Assembly: GCA_018292915.2 (NCBI GenBank) | Contig: JACVVK020000382.1 | Coordinates: 292,501 to 356,500, forward strand | Origin: Batillaria attramentaria | Lineage: Eukaryota > Mollusca > Gastropoda > Batillariidae | DNA: 64,000 bases | Direction: 5' to 3' | Part shown: positions 61,904 through 64,000 of the stretch, piece by piece | How positions within the stretch are numbered: the stretch's first letter is position 1 | Layout of the letters: the number at the start of each line of letters is the position of its first letter | Translations under genes and position numbers: made by a program | The notes under the pieces: model-generated | Told to the model about the DNA's origin: nothing | Databases searched by the model: none | The model's input: only the letters and a program-made list of their open reading frames with translations

Positions 61904-62648
61904 ATAATATCAAGATCTTTTAATGGAGCGACCAAGCGCTTTGTGATTGCTTCGATGATTTGGGAGTTATTGCCCTATTGAGATAAATTGGTTGTCCCGC
62001 GGTTACAGGCGTGATATTTATTTAAATCACTCCATTTTTTGAAAGTAGATAGCATGAATACGGAATCTGAACAGAGCGAATTTTGGAGGTAGTTGCTTTT
62101 ATAACGTAAACGTTATAACGTTTTGACGTAAACCGTACCTCATTTGACAGCGCAGGTGAACCCATTTTAGATCTCAAAATCGCTCATACTGTATGTAGAT
62201 AACGTGTCTCTGATTTCATAAAATAATAGCCGACAAAAAGATTTGAAAAATCCCTGCAGCCGTTATTATCATCAAAAAGTTTGTGCTCCAAGCACATTTC
62301 CTTCACAAACCACACGCGTCACAAAGATCAAAGAAACGAAGCACGCATCATTTTGCCGACGTCATATCAGTTTCGGGTTGACGTTATGCTGGCGGTTTGG
62401 GGAACTCAATTACGTGCAGAGAGAGAGAGAGAGAGAGACGGCATACATCATGTTATACTTTGCCCCATTTCAGTGGTTTACGAGTTCACAAAAACACACC
62501 CCAATTACGTCATCGGTCAGTGGCCTTGAAATGGAGATTTCTGACTTTCTGCTAAAAACGCTGTTCAAGATGGATGAAAAATGAGGTGATGTTGACTGCA
62601 TTTGGAAAGACAACGCAAAGAACAGCACGACAATAACCCAAACTCTAC

Positions 62649-62685
62649 CTGGAAACGTGTAAACAAGACAGATAGCCACGAGCAT
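62649..62685 (-). CDS. Candidate first coding exon, signal-peptide-like
   Basis: ATG at 62685-62683 starts MLVAICLVYTFPG, hydrophobic like the start of a signal peptide, to a donor CCAG|gtagag in phase 1. It lies about 70 nt past the start site predicted from the TATA box at 62782-62792. No downstream exon could be joined with confidence. Confidence 0.25.
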
Positions 62686-62781
62686 CGCCTCTAAAAGCCA
62701 CCAAGGAGACGAGTCGAGCACACACACGACACACGAGACTGAGCCTAGCGGACATACGGCACATAGGCTGGGATAATTAGG

Positions 62782-62792
62782 CTTTTATATAG
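62782..62792 (-). promoter_or_regulatory. TATA box candidate, CTATATAAAAG
   Basis: A perfect TATA-type core on the minus strand, with an ATG about 100 bp downstream. Such a match can also arise by chance in A/T-rich DNA. Confidence 0.35.
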
Positions 62793-63630
62793 CGGAACGT
62801 AGAACACATTTGATCCTAACTTTTTATTACAGAAATCGGTAGAGCACAGGTCCCTAATGCTGTGGTGGTCTCCGTGATTTTTTTTTTCTCCACCCGCATC
62901 ACCGTTATAAACGACCGTTTATCTTACCATTTTTACTATTATGAGCCCTATAAATGGGTTTTTGAGAGTGTGCACAAAGTATGCGTGTTTGCGGGTACAG
63001 AAATGCGCAGAATTCCGGTCTAAACACTGTTACAGTTAGACAAGACATGCAATGTTGACATACTGAATTTTCACACCAGTCAGAATGATGCTTCGTGGAT
63101 AATTGCGGCCATTAGTTTGGCCGTTGAGTCAAAGGGCCCTGTAAACCGACTGCATTTGATGCTTGTGCACTTGGCAGGTCACTGCAGGTGACATGTATCG
63201 CGGAAAACATTTACGAACATTGAACAGTTTAGTCAGAAAACGCTTCTTTGATGTTGCGAAGTTCCTTTGTCATCGCATGTGCAGGTAATTATGAAATACG
63301 ATATCCAAGTGAGCACTTTTGGGGGGATGGATATTTTGGGGGTGTACTTATTAAAGTAGTTGCTGCGTTGTGAGTACGGTAGTGAACGGTTTTTCGCAAA
63401 GAGCAGTGCACACTCAAGAATAGTATCCCAGTTGTGTCATATCAAAAGTTCATTGAAATCGCTATTGTACTTTGGTCGCAAACAACAATCGAAAGTGCAA
63501 TCTGTTTGATAATGACGGAATACGCGTAATGATGGGAGTAGGGACATTTGATCGGTTGCTGTGATAAGTTGTGTTTGCGAAAACGAATATAATATGATGC
63601 AAATATTCGGGCGCATGCTCGGTGTTTCAG

Positions 63631-63909
63631 AATTATCTTCTGGAACTTGTAGGAGAGATTCATTATTTATATATTGCCGTTATTGAGGCTATCAGTTCCC
63701 TATTTGGGTTGAAAGCGGTGCTTACTAAAGAGCCTACCATATTTGCTACCGTTGATTCAGTTTCTTTTTATACATTTGTCGTGGTGGAAAAGACAATGAC
63801 TAGTCTTATGAAGAAAGATTCAAAATCCAAACAAGCACGTCTTCTTTACGGCGGTCATCAGTTTCCCCATTTTGTTCACTTGCTCCCTTACATGCTGCGT
63901 GGGGGGTAG
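63631..63909 (+). CDS. Unassigned open frame after a splice-acceptor-like site
   Basis: ggtgtttcag is followed by a 92-codon open frame ending TAG at 63907-63909 (NYLLELVGEIHYLYIAVIEA at the start, PHFVHLLPYMLRGG at the end). The length and amino-acid mix are only mildly better than chance and I recognise no domain. It could be a terminal exon or a transposon remnant. Confidence 0.18.
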   Translation, partial: NYLLELVGEIHYLYIAVIEAISSLFGLKAVLTKEPTIFATVDSVSFYTFVVVEKTMTSLMKKDSKSKQARLLYGGHQFPHFVHLLPYMLRGG

Positions 63910-64000
63910 TTTTATATTTTGCTGCTAGTTACTACCACTATTAACTTGTCTTTGTTTTACATATTGGAAAAAGTAGAGGGATCCCAGAGGAAGGAAAACG

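Overview
This window reads as eukaryotic, most likely molluscan and probably gastropod. The evidence is split genes with GT/AG introns, very dense (CA)n/(TG)n, (CT)n and long poly-G/poly-C tracts, several tRNA-headed SINE families, many short terminal-inverted-repeat elements (MITEs), and a fibrinogen-related protein gene with a signal peptide and coiled coil. The taxon is inference; no species-diagnostic gene is present.

Layout. (1) 1-3850, minus strand: the 5' part of a secreted fibrinogen-related (FREP/ficolin-like) gene in four phase-consistent exons. A second copy of its promoter/5' UTR region sits at the left edge, suggesting a tandem array running off the window. (2) 6700-33640, minus strand: a complete 19-exon RBM28 gene (824 aa, five RRM-like regions plus an acidic domain), the most secure call here. 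All exon phases join and a canonical AATAAA follows the stop. Its introns hold most of the repeats. (3) 33640-55449, plus strand: divergent to RBM28, a large gene for a roughly 2,100-residue low-complexity nuclear-type protein that I cannot name. Three exons are secure and one first exon (37504-37628) is a phase-compatible candidate; the 5.6-kb last exon carries nearly all the protein. Its 3' UTR probably runs to about 57,610. (4) 57.6-64 kb: repeat-rich, with weak evidence for a minus-strand gene (a terminal exon at 58698-58817 and a TATA-led candidate first exon near 62685) and a LINE tail.

Mobile DNA. Three tRNA-derived SINE families (A, B, C here), non-autonomous DNA elements of at least seven types (several with visible target-site duplications), a 14-unit 33-bp satellite, and arrays of roughly 150-bp units carrying the TGACCTTGA/TCAAGGTCA motif occupy introns and intergenic DNA. 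Nesting (SINE into MITE, SINE into older repeat) gives a relative insertion order.

The genes do not form a pathway. RBM28 is a nucleolar ribosome-biogenesis factor, the plus-strand gene looks nuclear and regulatory, and the FREP is a secreted lectin-like molecule. I see no rRNA gene, no intact tRNA gene, no CRISPR array and no viral gene.
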